Notes under the pieces: model-generated | Databases searched by the model: none | The model's input: only the letters and a program-made list of their open reading frames with translations | Told to the model about the DNA's origin: nothing | Translations under genes and position numbers: made by a program | In this document: positions 25,606 through 36,490 of the stretch, piece by piece | Layout of the letters: the number at the start of each line of letters is the position of its first letter | Numbering within the stretch: position 1 is the first letter of the stretch | Assembly: GCF_001640805.2 (NCBI RefSeq) | Contig: NC_066856.1 | Coordinates: 16,606,116 to 16,670,115 of the forward strand | Length of the DNA stretch: 64,000 bases | Direction: 5' to 3' | Origin: Lates calcarifer | Lineage: Eukaryota; Chordata; Actinopteri; Centropomidae

Positions 25606-27543
25606 TCATTTTTTTGTATTTCCCTGGAAAACAGAGAAATAAACAAATATATGTCATTGCACTCAGTTTTCATAGACGTTTTTCAGATAAGATACTGTTT
25701 TGACTTGCAACATGAAGTGAGGAATTCAGAGATATTTAAGTGTGCTGTCTCTGTATTTTGTTGTCCTTGAGTTTCTCTGCAGTTTTCTTACCTGGGTGTC
25801 CTCTCCATCATCAGGTAGTGGTGGGAACCCCAAATTACTTTCAGTTGCCGGTCTGGTGCCATTCCACTGAAGAGGAAAAATCAGCAGTACTTCATGGTGA
25901 TGTAAGTGTGTTGATTAATTAATATCAAGTTCACACCTTTGTATTTTAGCACTGACTTTGTGTCTAAGTCATATCAGGCTGTTACATTTTATTCCTCCCA
26001 CCTCTCCAGAAAACTCAATCATATGTTAATCATTAATTTATACGTTTTTAAGTTAAGTTGACCTACCAGTACTGTCTCATTATGGTCTCTGCTTTCTACT
26101 GGTGCCTGAAATAGAAAGGCATTGCACTTTAGTTTACTGTAATACACTGACAAAACAGTGAGTGTCCTGCATGGCCATCGACTTTGGACTGCAAACATAG
26201 CAGCAAAATAATATAAAATGTACTTTTAGTCTTGTTTAATTCTTACTTGTACACCAGGAAAGTCTTTTTGACAGGATCAAAATCATCACTTGTACGTACA
26301 TGTTATATTTACATTCTGCATATATTACATTATATTATTTATATTACATTAAACCAAATGAAGGACAAATGATGGCTCCCTTTGTCTCACACACAGATAG
26401 AAAATCAAATTCAAAACATTGCCAAGTATAGACAATGGAACCAGAATATACTGTTTTGCAGTGAAATGTACAATTTTTAGTAGTTACAGTTTGATTGAAT
26501 CTATATAGGTATGTAGTATTCAAACCATTGCAAAGAGAGTGAAGAACTTTATTTCACGGCTTAGAAGAGAAATGCAGTCATTTTGCTGTAAAACGACACA
26601 GTTGGATAAAGTAACATTTTTGGAAAATTTTAACAGTGGCTGTCTCCATGCATACATCCCATGTTCAGTCCAAATGTTCCTGCCACAGATTACCCACCAT
26701 TGAGGAGTTGGTTGTTACATTGACTTCCTCCTTTTTGAATCCATCCTTATTTCCCAGTGCAGTTGTGCTCCCCGGTGGGGGCTGTACATCAAATTGAAAA
26801 ATGATTTAACCTTAGGTCAAGGACATAATAGTATTTGCTTAGTACACATGTGACAGTTTGTGAAATCCTGCAAAGGATGTTGACATTGGATTTCAAATAA
26901 AGCTGCTAAATAATCGATAATTAAATCCCTTTCAAAGAAACAACAGTAGTATGATTCATATTGTAGGCCTCTACTGATTTATTATTGGTTCTTGAAAAGA
27001 ACAATAAAAAAAAAAAAGTATTTCTAGTTTAGTTTACTTTTTGTATATCGTAGCAGTACCAAAATGACAACTGAATTCTGTATGGAAGCCAAGAAAAGCC
27101 ATAATGAGCAGAATCTATATGTTACCCCTAAATTGAGAAATTTAAATAAAATTTTGTAATTTTATTAATTTATTTTTAGATCCAAAAATAACCAAATCAA
27201 TCTTAATTATTGAACTCACACAAATATTTGAAATATTTCTTTTCAAATTGTACAACTTGAAAACTACAATCTGGAAATTTCAGAGAGTTTCAAACCACAT
27301 AAATTCAAACAGATGGTCTTTAAACTAAAATATTGCATAGGTGTAGGTCCAGCAGCATTTTTCTACAGACATTAGAGATGCAGTAGTGATTTAACAATTA
27401 TATATTCCTTTACTTGTAATTCTTAAATCTTTGGGCCTCTCTTTTACTTATACAATAGTAATAGAAATCATCTTTCTTACCAGATCAGATGTTGATGTTA
27501 AGTGAATAAATCCAATCAAATAGAGCAGAATGAGCCCTCTCAT
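25606..27543 (-). CDS. S4: small secreted, multiply N-glycosylated protein (second subfamily)
   Basis: The exons on the minus strand are A 27481-27543, B 26698-26781, C 26067-26105, D 25792-25866 and E 25606-25623. All are phase 0 and in frame, giving 92 residues. The signal peptide is MRGLILLYLIGFIHLTSTS. B contains PPPGSTTALGNKDGFKKEEV and ends NVTTNSSM. C is APVESRDHNETVL. D starts WNGTRPATESNLGFPPLPDD and ends GEDTQ. E is GNTKK and a stop. Four sequons are seen (NVT, NSS, NET, NGT) in about 70 mature residues, with no mature cysteine. The exon order A-B-C-D-E, the MRGL start, the GFPPL core of D and the short last exon tie it to S1-S3. C is not found in S1-S3. An ATTAAA signal lies at 25496-25501. 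It is intact and plausible; the function is unknown. Confidence 0.65.
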
Positions 27544-27583
27544 CTTGGAAATATCTTAGCCTCCTATCTGCACATACATCTGC

Positions 27584-27614
27584 TTTAATAGTGTCACTGT
27601 CGGGAGGTGGAGTT
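27584..27614 (-). promoter_or_regulatory. S4 core promoter
   Basis: On the minus strand CTCCACCTCCCGACAGTGAC is followed by ACTATTAAAG, a weaker TATA-like box, about 41 bases before the start codon. It is the diverged form of the shared array promoter. Confidence 0.5.
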
Positions 27615-28046
27615 AATTCAGTTTTGTAATTTAGTTGTGCTTTAATATTAAAGTCCAACTTGTTTTTATCTTTGTTGTTGATTTTGTTAATCTGCTTCTG
27701 AAAGGACATTGACATTGGATGTGACAGAGAGCCCTAAAAGGACTGTTAGATAAAATTACATTAATTGAAAACGTGCTTCTCTCCTTCATTTAGTTATTGT
27801 ATTTTATCTCTTTGTCCAAGAAGGTGCTAACTTTGTCAAATTGGGGATAAATTATTTAAATCGAAATCTTCTTTCTGGAATAGACCCAAAAGGTTTAACT
27901 GACCTTAAAGAAACCAAACAAGGATACTTTGTTTTTGTTAAAATGTTTAATAAAAGAAGTATTGGCAGAGCGATTACATTGCCTGATGGTTTCTCCATAA
28001 AGACGAGTTTGTGTCTGTTGACTTGAGCTCTGCCATGTGTCCTCTT

Positions 28047-29584
28047 TCATTTTCTTGTATTTCCCTGGAAAAGATACAAATAAAACACACACATACAGCA
28101 TGTCATTGCAACATGAAGTGAGGAATTCAGAGATAATTAAGTGTGCTGTCTTTGTATTGTGTTGTCTTTGAGTTCTCAGCAGTTGCTTACCTGGGTGTCC
28201 TTTCCATCATCAGATAGTGGTGAGACCCCAGAAGTATTTTCAATTGCCGGCCTGGTGCCATTCAACTGAAGAGGAAAAAATCAGCAGTACTTCATGGTGA
28301 TGTAAGTGTGTTGATTAAATAATCTCAAGTTCACACTCTTGTAATGTTAACACTTTGTCTCTGAGCTCGTGTCCAAGTCAGAAAACTCAATCATATGTTA
28401 ATTATTAGTTTATGAAAGTCAAGTCCACCTACCACCACTGTCTTATTTTGTTCACTGCTTTCTACTGGTGCCTGAAATAGAAAGGCAGAGCACTTTAATG
28501 AGAACTCATATTCATATTTACCCTCATCTAATGATATAACAGTGGTCGTTTGCCAGAGATCATTTCATCTTAACAAATCAAACTGCACAAAGCGGGTGAC
28601 ACCATTACTAAGAACATTTGACACTAGAATAGTCAAATCAGACTTTCTCCCATGAAGTCTACCCACCATTGATGAGTTGGTTGTTCTGTTAAACCCATTC
28701 TTGTTTGTCATCCAGGATCTGCTCCCTGCTGGCCACTGAAAATGTAATTTAAAAATGATTTGACCATTGTCCAAGGACAAAATGTTGTTTGCTTAGTATG
28801 CATGTGACAGTGAGTCAGATCCTGCCAAGGACGTTGACTTTTGATTTCAAGTAAAGCAGCTAAATAATCAATACATGATGCACTTTTACAAACATTACTC
28901 CATGCCGGTGACCTCAACTAATTTATTTATTGATTAGAAATACTTTTAAGTATTCAGGTCACATTGGAGTTTGAGGCTTCTTGATGTTACTAGCAAGCAA
29001 TGGTGGAAGGAGTATTCAGCTTTTTGACATGAGAAGTATTAGCAATACAACATCGAAAAAAGTCTAATACTAGAAAATGTCCTGCTAATGTAAGGTTTTA
29101 GTTTATTTAGCTGAAGAGTTAGGAGAAGTGTCTCGACTGTCATGTGACCAGATGTGATCCTTAAACATACAAAGTACTCCAATTTTCAAATTTTCCATTT
29201 TCCATTTTTTGATTCAACATTCCATTGATATTTTTCAAAACAAGCTTCCAACAACATGCATGTTTTCATTCACTTGTAATTATCAAATCTTTAGGGCCTT
29301 TTTTTCCTTGCTTTCATTAATATGATGCCTGCAATATAACATTCAAGTAACATTTAAGTTATTGCACAGTGAGTTTAACTCAGTGAAGAAATTAATGTTG
29401 AATAAGAGTAAATTAATTTGTGATAATAGGGCTAAGTAAACAAAAAGTACAACAGATTTAAAACTGCTATGTTAGTATTCTAGGTTAGTATACTTTTCAG
29501 TATAATCGTCAGTCTTACCAGACCAGCTACTGTTGATACCACATGAATAAATCCAATCAAACAAAGCAGTGTGAGCCCTCTCAT
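28047..29584 (-). CDS. S5: small secreted, multiply N-glycosylated protein
   Basis: The exons on the minus strand are A 29519-29584, B 28667-28735, C 28433-28471, D 28191-28265 and E 28047-28064. All are phase 0, giving 88 residues. The signal peptide is MRGLTLLCLIGFIHVVSTVA. B begins WPAGSRSWMTNKNGFNRTT and ends NSSM. C is APVESSEQNKTVV. D begins LNGTRPAIENTSGVSPLSDD and ends GKDTQ. E is GNTRK and a stop. Five sequons (NRT, NSS, NKT, NGT, NTS) fall in about 66 mature residues. If used, sugar would make up a large part of the mass. It is an intact paralog of S4 with the same exon plan, and its promoter has a good TATAAAG box. No known domain is seen. A function such as egg, mucus or plasma glycoprotein would be a guess. 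Confidence 0.65.
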
Positions 29585-29624
29585 CTTGGAAATATCCTAA
29601 CCTCTTATCTGCATGTATACGTGC

Positions 29625-29654
29625 TTTATAGTGTCACTGTCAGGAGGTGGAGTT
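29625..29654 (-). promoter_or_regulatory. S5 core promoter with TATA box
   Basis: On the minus strand CTCCACCTCCTGACAGTGAC then ACTATAAAGC, about 41 bases before the start codon. Confidence 0.55.
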
Positions 29655-30046
29655 TGTTCAGTTTTGTACTTCAGTTGTTCTTTCATACTAAAGTCCAACT
29701 CGTTTTTAAGTTTGTTGTTGATTTTGTTCTCTGCTCCTGAAAGGACACTGACATTGGATGTGATATAGAGCCCTATAATTTATTGAAAACCTTGTGGCTG
29801 TCTTCACCCAGTCCATACTTGGCCCACTACAGGCTCACTACCTGACTCAGACAATGACTTTGTGGAAAATGGCAAATTAGGAAATGAAAAAAAATCAGCA
29901 GTACTTCATGGTGATGTAAGTGTGTTGATTAAATAATCTCAAGTTCACACTCTTGTAATGTTAACACTTTGTCTCTGAGCTCGTGTCCAAGTCAGAAAAC
30001 TCAATCATATGTTAATTATTAGTTTATGAAAGTCAAGTCCACCTAC

Positions 30047-30968
30047 CTGCGCTTTCTTATTTTGTTCACTGCTTTCTACTGGTGCCTGAAATAGAAAGGC
30101 AGAGCACTTTAATGAGAACTCATATTCATATTTACCCTCATCTAATGACATAACAGTGGTCGTTTGTGCAGTTTGATTTGTTAAGTTGAAACTTGATCTC
30201 TGGCAAAGCGGGTGACACCATTACTAAGAACATTTGACACTAGAAGAGTCAAATCAGACTTTCTCCCATGAAGTCTACCCACCATTGAATGGGTTTAACA
30301 TGACAACCAAGTTAGTTGTCATGTTAAACCCATTCTCATTTTCCAGCCAGACTCTGCTCCTTGGTGACTCTGCTGAAAATTGAATTTAAAAATGAGTTGA
30401 CCACTGTCCAAGGACAAAATGTTGTTTGCTTAGTAAACCATTTGGCAATTTGTAAAATCCAGCAAAGGATTTCAAATAAAGCAGCTAAAAATGTGTACAT
30501 AAAGCACTATTACAGAATTTTTCTTTCTACTGATTTTTTTAAAATACAGACTTGAACAAAACTATAAAATTTACATGTATTTCAAGTTTGTTTATTTTAT
30601 CAGAGCAGTGTCAGAATTAAGAATTAAAAAGAGTAATCCAAGGACATAGTAGTGTTTGGATAGTAAGGACACTGACCTTGGATTTCAAACACACCAGCTA
30701 CATAACCAATAAATTACCCTCTGACTTAGAAATAGCATGTTCATTAGTTCTTGTAAATGAAATGTATTTCTTGCTCTTGCTTTAGCTGTATCAAAATGGA
30801 AATTAAATTCTGATGCCTGCCACATGAAATTTAAGTTACTGCAAAGTAGAGTGAACTACAGAATTAATCTTAGTAGTTAGAAGGTATATAGTCCTTCCCT
30901 CTTACCGTTTTATCTGTCAATACCATGAGAATGAATCCTGTCAAACAGAGTAGTGTAAGTCCTCTCAT
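30047..30968 (-). pseudogene. S6: truncated member of the array
   Basis: Only exons A 30906-30968 (MRGLTLLCLTGFILMVLTDK), B 30283-30372 and C 30047-30085 (APVESSEQNKKAQ) are present. Read in frame from A, exon B hits TGA after 17 codons. The ancestral frame (SRVWLENENGFNMTTN) is shifted by one base. The 3' half of B has been replaced by an inverted copy that makes a perfect 20-bp hairpin. Exons D and E are absent. The C-D intron homologous to S5 stops near 29888, and S5's own promoter begins at 29654. The promoter and signal exon remain intact, so transcription may persist. An alternative is that transcripts splice on to the D and E exons of S5. A relic is more likely. Confidence 0.5.
30288..30334. 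repeat. Perfect inverted repeat inside S6 exon B
   Basis: The arms 30288-30307 (AATGGGTTTAACATGACAAC) and 30315-30334 are exact reverse complements separated by seven bases. S5 has no second arm at this place. Confidence 0.95.
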
Positions 30969-31005
30969 CTTGACCATAGATCAGTTTCCCATCATATGCA
31001 CTGGC

Positions 31006-31035
31006 TTTATAGTGTTCATTTCAGTAGGTGGAGTC
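31006..31035 (-). promoter_or_regulatory. S6 core promoter with TATA box
   Basis: On the minus strand CTCCACCTACTGAAATGAAC then ACTATAAAGC, about 38 bases before the S6 start codon. It is well preserved even though the gene body is damaged. Confidence 0.5.
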
Positions 31036-31447
31036 TTGGTGGAGACTGTTGTGTAACCACCTTTAGTGTATCTGACAAAGATACTTTATTAGTGGTTAAT
31101 ACCTGTGAGCTAAAAGCCCCATATGTGTTGCACTTAAGTTATTCAGGTGACCAGAAACACAATTTCAAGTGAATCCTCTTGTTTAGTGTGTCTACCTCAT
31201 GTTTAAACAGCAAGTAGGCACATTAGCACATTCTGAATTACTTTATGAGCTGGTGATGATTGCTGGCTGCAGGTTAAGTTTGTTTATCACACAAAACATA
31301 TACATAATAACTATTATGGAAGCTTCAGCAACACCTCTGATCTCAAGTAAAAAAACACCTGTCTTTACATAAGAATGGTTAATTCAATAGAAAGTCAGAC
31401 AAAATGATCCTCTCCAGTCTGTTGTCATTCTTTTTCTTTGTATTTCA

Positions 31448-31600
31448 GTGCCTGCACTGCAAAGCAAGATGAGGTTAATCTACGCCTGTGTGTTGAAGAC
31501 AAGAGATTTTGCCTTATCAACAATGGAGATGATGTTTCACCAGACAGGAGCCATGTTTACTACTTCTACGTCCAGGCACAGCTTCACATCATGAATACTG
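31448..31600 (+). mobile_element. Relic resembling a YqaJ-type nuclease domain of a fish transposon
   Basis: The plus-strand reading includes EVNLRLCVEDKRFCLIN and SHVYYFYVQAQLHIMN. The (H)xYYxxVQxQL pattern after a short beta-strand segment resembles the YqaJ-like exonuclease domain found in some transposon-encoded proteins of fish. It ends in a run of C followed by GC-rich sequence. It is isolated, with no start and no catalytic remainder, so it is at most a fragment. Recognition is from pattern only. Confidence 0.4.
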
Positions 31601-31958
31601 CCCCCCCCGTGCGCCATGTTGCGCGGTCTCCCGCAGCAGCTACAGGCGTGTGAGCGTAGAGCTCTGAATATTCAAAAAGTAGATTGATTTGTTGTTCAAT
31701 ATGGGCAGATTACCATACTCTTTTGGTTTAGGAAACACTGGACCCTAGAACAGGGTTGGGGGCATATTTTCATGATGCACTGGTGTTCCTACTCATAACA
31801 TTTAGTCAGTACTCCAGCAGCTACAACAGTAACGAGCTGCTGTCATATCTAATAACATATCAGAGAGACCGGTAGCTGTACTTTTACTTTAGTCCTTTAA
31901 CCACAACTTTTGACTTTTACCTAAAAAGCATTATTTACACACTGATATGTTCATTTAC

Positions 31959-32070
31959 CTTGTCGATGATGTAACTCGGTAACGTCCTCCAGCTCTGGGT
32001 TCTCGGCTGACTCATGGAGATCCATCAAGACCTCTGTACCATCTCTGTCTTCATTGATTGCAGAATCCAT
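31959..32070 (-). CDS. Candidate first coding exon of an unidentified gene or transposon
   Basis: On the minus strand an acceptor-like CCTGCAG precedes TAGACAATG. An open frame of 37 codons begins MDSAINEDRDGTEVLMDLHE and continues ESAENPELEDVTELHH in part, then reaches a good donor (AAG|GTAAATG). It is acidic and hydrophilic. No partner exon is recognised on the minus strand nearby. The YqaJ-like fragment is on the other strand. It may be a transposon exon or chance. Confidence 0.3.
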
Positions 32071-32437
32071 TGTCTACTGCAGGCACTAGAATTCAAAGTA
32101 AAAAGAACATGTTAGTGATAGAGTGAGGACAAACATTGTCCATAACTGATGCAAGTGACAATCCCATTGAAAACTTTCACTTTGGCGCTGCCTCGTGGTA
32201 AAAAACAGGAATTGTTTTTGAAAGACATTATATATATCATTTATATTGTAAGCAAATCATTATTTATATTGTAACCAAATTCAATGAGGCACAGTAGCTT
32301 GTGTGTTCATGTATCATGCAGTGTCTGCATTTCACTATTGTGAATGGGAATGTGCACATGATGACAATTACCTAATGAGCTGCCTTGTGGGAGTGACATA
32401 ACATGAACACACCCTCACTTTGTTTGCCCCTACTGCT

Positions 32438-32505
32438 GATAAAAACTGTCAGTCCCACACAAAGTAAGTTGCCTCACTGACATCTTTAACTCCCATACAC
32501 TTGAG
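32438..32505 (+). promoter_or_regulatory. apod: Candidate apoD promoter and untranslated first exon
   Basis: A TATA-like GATAAAAA (32438-32445) lies about 60 bases before a strong donor, GAG|GTAAG, at 32505/32506. The next acceptor would serve the coding exon at 33093. An untranslated first exon is usual in apoD genes. Inferred, not proven. Confidence 0.4.
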
Positions 32506-32633
32506 GTAAGCATGTTTTATTTATGGCTTGTTTAAATAAAACTAAACTACAACATGTACGGGATGAATGGTTATTTTGCAATATTGTTAAGTTCTTACTT
32601 TTTTTATGAAATAAAAACATTTTAAATACAGAT

Positions 32634-32745
32634 AATTCTGCTGCATTATAACAGAATTAAGTTGCTGTTGATTGATTGAAATTTATCACAGATATAGCTT
32701 TTTTTTTAATGACAGGCTAAACATCCTTTGAGACTTAAATATTGT
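32634..32745 (+). repeat. Direct repeat flanking apoD exons 1-2, copy 1
   Basis: A segment of about 110 bases (AATTCTGCTGCATTATA to CATCCTTTGAGACTT) is repeated with few changes at 33843-33953. Confidence 0.8.
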
Positions 32746-33092
32746 TACAGCATACTGAAAAGAAGGAGCTGGCTGGCTTATGAAGGTACAGGTGTTACCT
32801 GAAACCAGAGGAACTGGTGTGGCAACATGTGATGTTATGTGCAGAGACAAGACAAAAAATGGCATGTTTCTCTCCTGCTATCTTACTTTACAAAACAATG
32901 AACTCCTAGTCAACCACATTACATCTCTAGAGGGAACAATGATTTCAGGTATGCAAACATTGCATACTATGTTTGTGGGTTTTTGGTTTAGCTACCACTA
33001 AGGTTTAACCTGCTAATAGAAATAAGTACACAGCTACACAACTACACTTTATAACATGGAAAATAAATCTCACCTCTGCCTCTGAAGAAACA

Positions 33093-35857
33093 ATGTCTGC
33101 TGTCTACCTCCTCGTCGTCCTGCTGCTCCCTCTCGTGTCAGCACAGACTTATCACTGGGGTCCTTGTCCGGCACCGAAAGTGCAGCCCAACTTCAACCTT
33201 CAACAAGTAACACACTCACATATTAACACATACTGTACTGTATATACTATATACAACTATGCAATGAAATACACAGAGCTAATGACCTCTGTCTGTCAAC
33301 AGTATCTAGGCAAATGGTATGAGATTGAGAAACTCCCTGCAGCCTTTGAAAGAGGAAAGTGCATTGAGGCAAACTACGCCATAAGGAAAGATGGCACCAT
33401 CCAGGTGCTGAACTCTCAGTTCTAGTAAGTACTGAGGTGGTTTTAATATCTGACTTGGCTCTGTTAGGAAGGAATAGTCCAACATTTTTGGAGGCATGCT
33501 TAGAGACTTTCTGTCCAAGATTTAGACAAAAAAGATCAGTACAACAACTCATTTGTATGCTAAATAAATTATATAGCTGCTATATGGCATATAGCATCTC
33601 TCAAGCACCATACTTAAGTACAATTTTGAGGCACTTGTACTTGAGTATTTCCATTTTATGCTAATTCATAAAAATACAGCACATTAAACTACTAGTGGTC
33701 ACATTTCATGTTGTTTTCTGGTTGTTTTCAGAGCTTTTTTCTCTTCTTTTTCTGCCCCTCAGATTTATCTGATGTGCAGTGCAGCTACAACAGTTGAATA
33801 CTTCTGAACTTACAGTGGGCCTGATTCAAAGTTTACATGTTGTCAATTCTGCTGCATTATACCAGACTTAAGTTGTTTGATTGATTGAAATTTATCACAG
33901 CTATAGCTTTTTTAAAAATGACAGGCTAAAAATCCTTTGAGACTTTTTAAATATTGTGGCTATTAGTGGCTATTCCTAATAATACTATTAATTTACCTTT
34001 TAATCATCTCTGTGTGTCTTTGGACTTCATCCTCCCCTCTCAGGCATTAGTTTACTTTTTTGGAGCCCAGTCCACAGCAAGAACAGAGCAGTTATTTGGC
34101 TGGTCCCCCGTAGGTAAAGGATGTGAAGACTTCTTCCACCACTGATGCAAAGTCTATATTCCACTCAATTCAGCAGCCAGTGCACTGATGATCTGCCCAC
34201 ACAAATTTAAATAATTCAAATAACATCATGCTACGTGCGTTGGACGCCGTGCGGTGATTCGGTGACACAATGTTCCACAGCTTCTGTCATCTTTACAGAT
34301 GTATGGCTGCAGACGTCCTCTAACGTTTAGTGGAAATCCACACAGCTCCGTTACATCCAAAAATGTGGGGGAAAAATCCGACACTTCAATCCATAAATCT
34401 TCACGATGATAGTCAGTTTGTTGTTTCCACGGTGCATCCACGTGAGTAAAATCCATTTCCCAAGGCGTGAAAAACCAAAACATACAAGTTTAACACTTCT
34501 TCCGGAGTCAAACACATGACACCAATTGCTACCGGTGCATCTGGATCGTGGCAACAGGCGCAGCGACACCAAGTGTATGCCCTGAGAATAACAGTTAGCC
34601 TCCTGATTACTCCGGCCTGTGTGGCTGCTATGGCTTTTATGGTGGATTATCTTTTTTATCAAAGAGAGGAAAGACTGGAGGCTACACTCTACGTAGATTG
34701 AATGGTGGAGAATTGATTCGGTTTTTCTGACTGTATTATTGCCAATTTTATAAATCTTTGTTACTTACTCGAAAATGTATGAAGTTCTGCTGATTTTGTG
34801 TGTCCCTCTAAGTCTCTCTTTGTGTCTCAGTAAGGACAAGTTCAGGACAGCAGAGGGGACAGCAGTGGTTCAGGACCTGAGAGAACCTGCCAGACTTGGA
34901 GTCAGCTTCTCGTATTGTGAGTAGCCTTCTTCACTTTTATCCTCTTCATCGTCTTTGTTTTTGTCATCACTGCTGCTGCCCTCTTAGACTGGCTTCCACC
35001 TCTTCTCATCCCCCTTTGTTGTTTCTTATTATCATAAGGAGTTAAGGATTACAGCTTCCAATAATTATAGTTCCACAAAACTGGACAAAACAGACAGAAA
35101 AGTAACTAAAATGTTTTTGTACTGCCTTTCCAATCATCATTGTGATTATCTGAGCTCATTCTGGTTAAAGAGCGCACACATCTCATGAATGACAATGCTA
35201 TCTGCTGATACATGACACAGCAGCCTCACTGCATTTCCAATGTCAAAGACAATGAGCCCGTCTGTCTCTCTGTGACTGTGAAAGCCTTGCATCAGTGGAA
35301 ATAATCTTGTCGTCATAGATCTCAGGAGGTGTTTGTGTCCTTCGTAGGTGACTTCAGCATTACATCACTGGCACAGCTCTTTAATTCAAATCTCATGGGA
35401 ACTAGATTTTACGATTTTAAAACCAGGATGGATTTTCCAGGAGGACTCACTGCTTTGTCTAGTTTTATTTTTTATTTACATGCTGCTCTCTACACACAGA
35501 TAATATGTATGCAGACAATACTTATATTTACTTGAACTCTGCTTTAGAAATATGATGTATAGTAAAAGAATCTAATCAGCATGATCTTCTTTTTCCTCTC
35601 TGTTTTTGTGACCTTTGCTCCTAGTTACTCCCTACAGCCCATACCTGGTTCTGACCACCGACTACACTACTTTGTCCGTGGTGTACTCCTGCACGGACAT
35701 CCTCCGCCTGTTCCATGTCGAATATGCCTGGATCCTCGGCCGCTCGCGCTTCCTGCCCCCAGAGACGGTGCGCTACGCCAAAAATCTGCTGATCAGTGAA
35801 GGGATCGACCTGTTCAGGATGAAGGCCACAGATCAGATGGGCTGCAAGGATTACTAG
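33093..35857 (+). CDS. apod: Apolipoprotein D-type lipocalin
   Basis: The coding exons are 33093-33206, 33303-33424, 34831-34916 and 35625-35857, totalling 184 residues. The signal peptide is MSAVYLLVVLLLPLVSAQTY. The lipocalin GxW motif is in YLGKWYEIEKLP. GKCIEANYAIRKDGTIQVLN, REPARLGVSFSY, SPYLVLTTDYTTLSVVYSCT and FHVEYAWILGRSRFLPPETV follow the apoD order closely, and the C-terminus ends DQMGCKDY. Conserved cysteines sit in GPCP, GKC, YSCT and MGC. ApoD is a secreted carrier of small hydrophobic ligands such as arachidonic acid and steroids, with antioxidant roles. All junctions keep frame, and the length suits the family. It lies next to the S array but is unrelated in sequence and on the opposite strand. 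Teleosts have several apoD paralogs; which one this is cannot be told here. Confidence 0.97.
33843..33953 (+). repeat. Direct repeat flanking apoD exons 1-2, copy 2
   Basis: Second copy of the repeat at 32634-32745. The two copies bracket the first two coding exons, at equal orientation. Confidence 0.8.
34230..34700. repeat. Probable interspersed repeat in apoD intron 2
   Basis: A stretch richer in GC and CpG than its surroundings, with open frames on both strands but no recognisable protein. Its composition and sharp borders suggest an old mobile element. No family is assigned. Confidence 0.3.
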
Positions 35858-36490
35858 GGACTGATGGAGACTCTCATTCACTGCACTGTAACCACTGTCC
35901 AGTAACCACACAGTGGATGTGGCAGGGCTTGACACAATATTAGGGCTCTGCAGTGTATCTTGAGCATGTTAATTGATTTGTTGGATGATTGTTACAAGAG
36001 GATTGAGTTTTTGGAGACAGACAAGGTGTTGTATATCTGCATCTTAATGTTGTGGTCTTATTTTTGTTTTGTTTTATTTTTTTTTTTGTTTGTTTTGTTT
36101 TTGCATTTTTAGAGATGTTAAAAAAAGAAACAAATCTGTTAATTTTGTATTCAACCAGTATTGCAAATCTCAGTATGGTTTGCTTGATTTTTGCTTGATG
36201 GTTTATTTTTCCAGCATCATCCTCATGTTGTACCTTCTCAGCATAATTCTGACAGAAGAGTATTTCACAAAAACTTGTTCAATCTGCAATGTTTCACTTT
36301 TTAAAACAGATTTTTGTCCATTCTGTATCAGCTGCTCAGACTGATTTTATAAAACCCACACCCACACCAATGCCTATTACTCATTCCTTCATGCAGTCCA
36401 TAATGTATTTCATATTGACTAAACAATGAAATAAGCATCTTGGAAAAAAAAAACTTTGGAAAGGTATATAATAAAGACATATTCATTACC
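35858..36490 (+). other. apod: apoD 3'UTR
   Basis: AT-rich trailer with an AATAAA at 36470-36475, the likely polyadenylation signal. It contains a T/G-rich run near 36060-36105. Confidence 0.55.

Larger units (their letters stand above)
31040..32430. other. Intergenic region between S6 and apoD
   Basis: AT-rich sequence that holds the two transposon-like pieces listed separately. Nothing else is supported. Confidence 0.4.

Noticed and set aside
25382..25657. Longer alternative C-terminus in S4 (frame with KEDTWQRAQ) and its counterparts in S1-S3 and S5
   Set aside because: It is one base out of phase with the D exon donor. In S2 and S3 it stops soon after. In frame, all five genes stop at the same place after GKQT or GNTKK/GNTRK. 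Kept only as a caveat on the C-terminus.
10935..31035. The S array as hyosophorin or antifreeze glycoprotein genes
   Set aside because: Hyosophorins and antifreeze glycoproteins are built from many identical short repeats. Here the cassettes differ from one another and are few.
10935..31035. The regularly spaced repeats as a CRISPR-like array
   Set aside because: Repeats are hundreds of bases long, carry exons with splice sites, and lie in a vertebrate genome.
34226..34701. Open frames on both strands in apoD intron 2
   Set aside because: No conserved protein. The composition suggests an old repeat rather than a nested gene.
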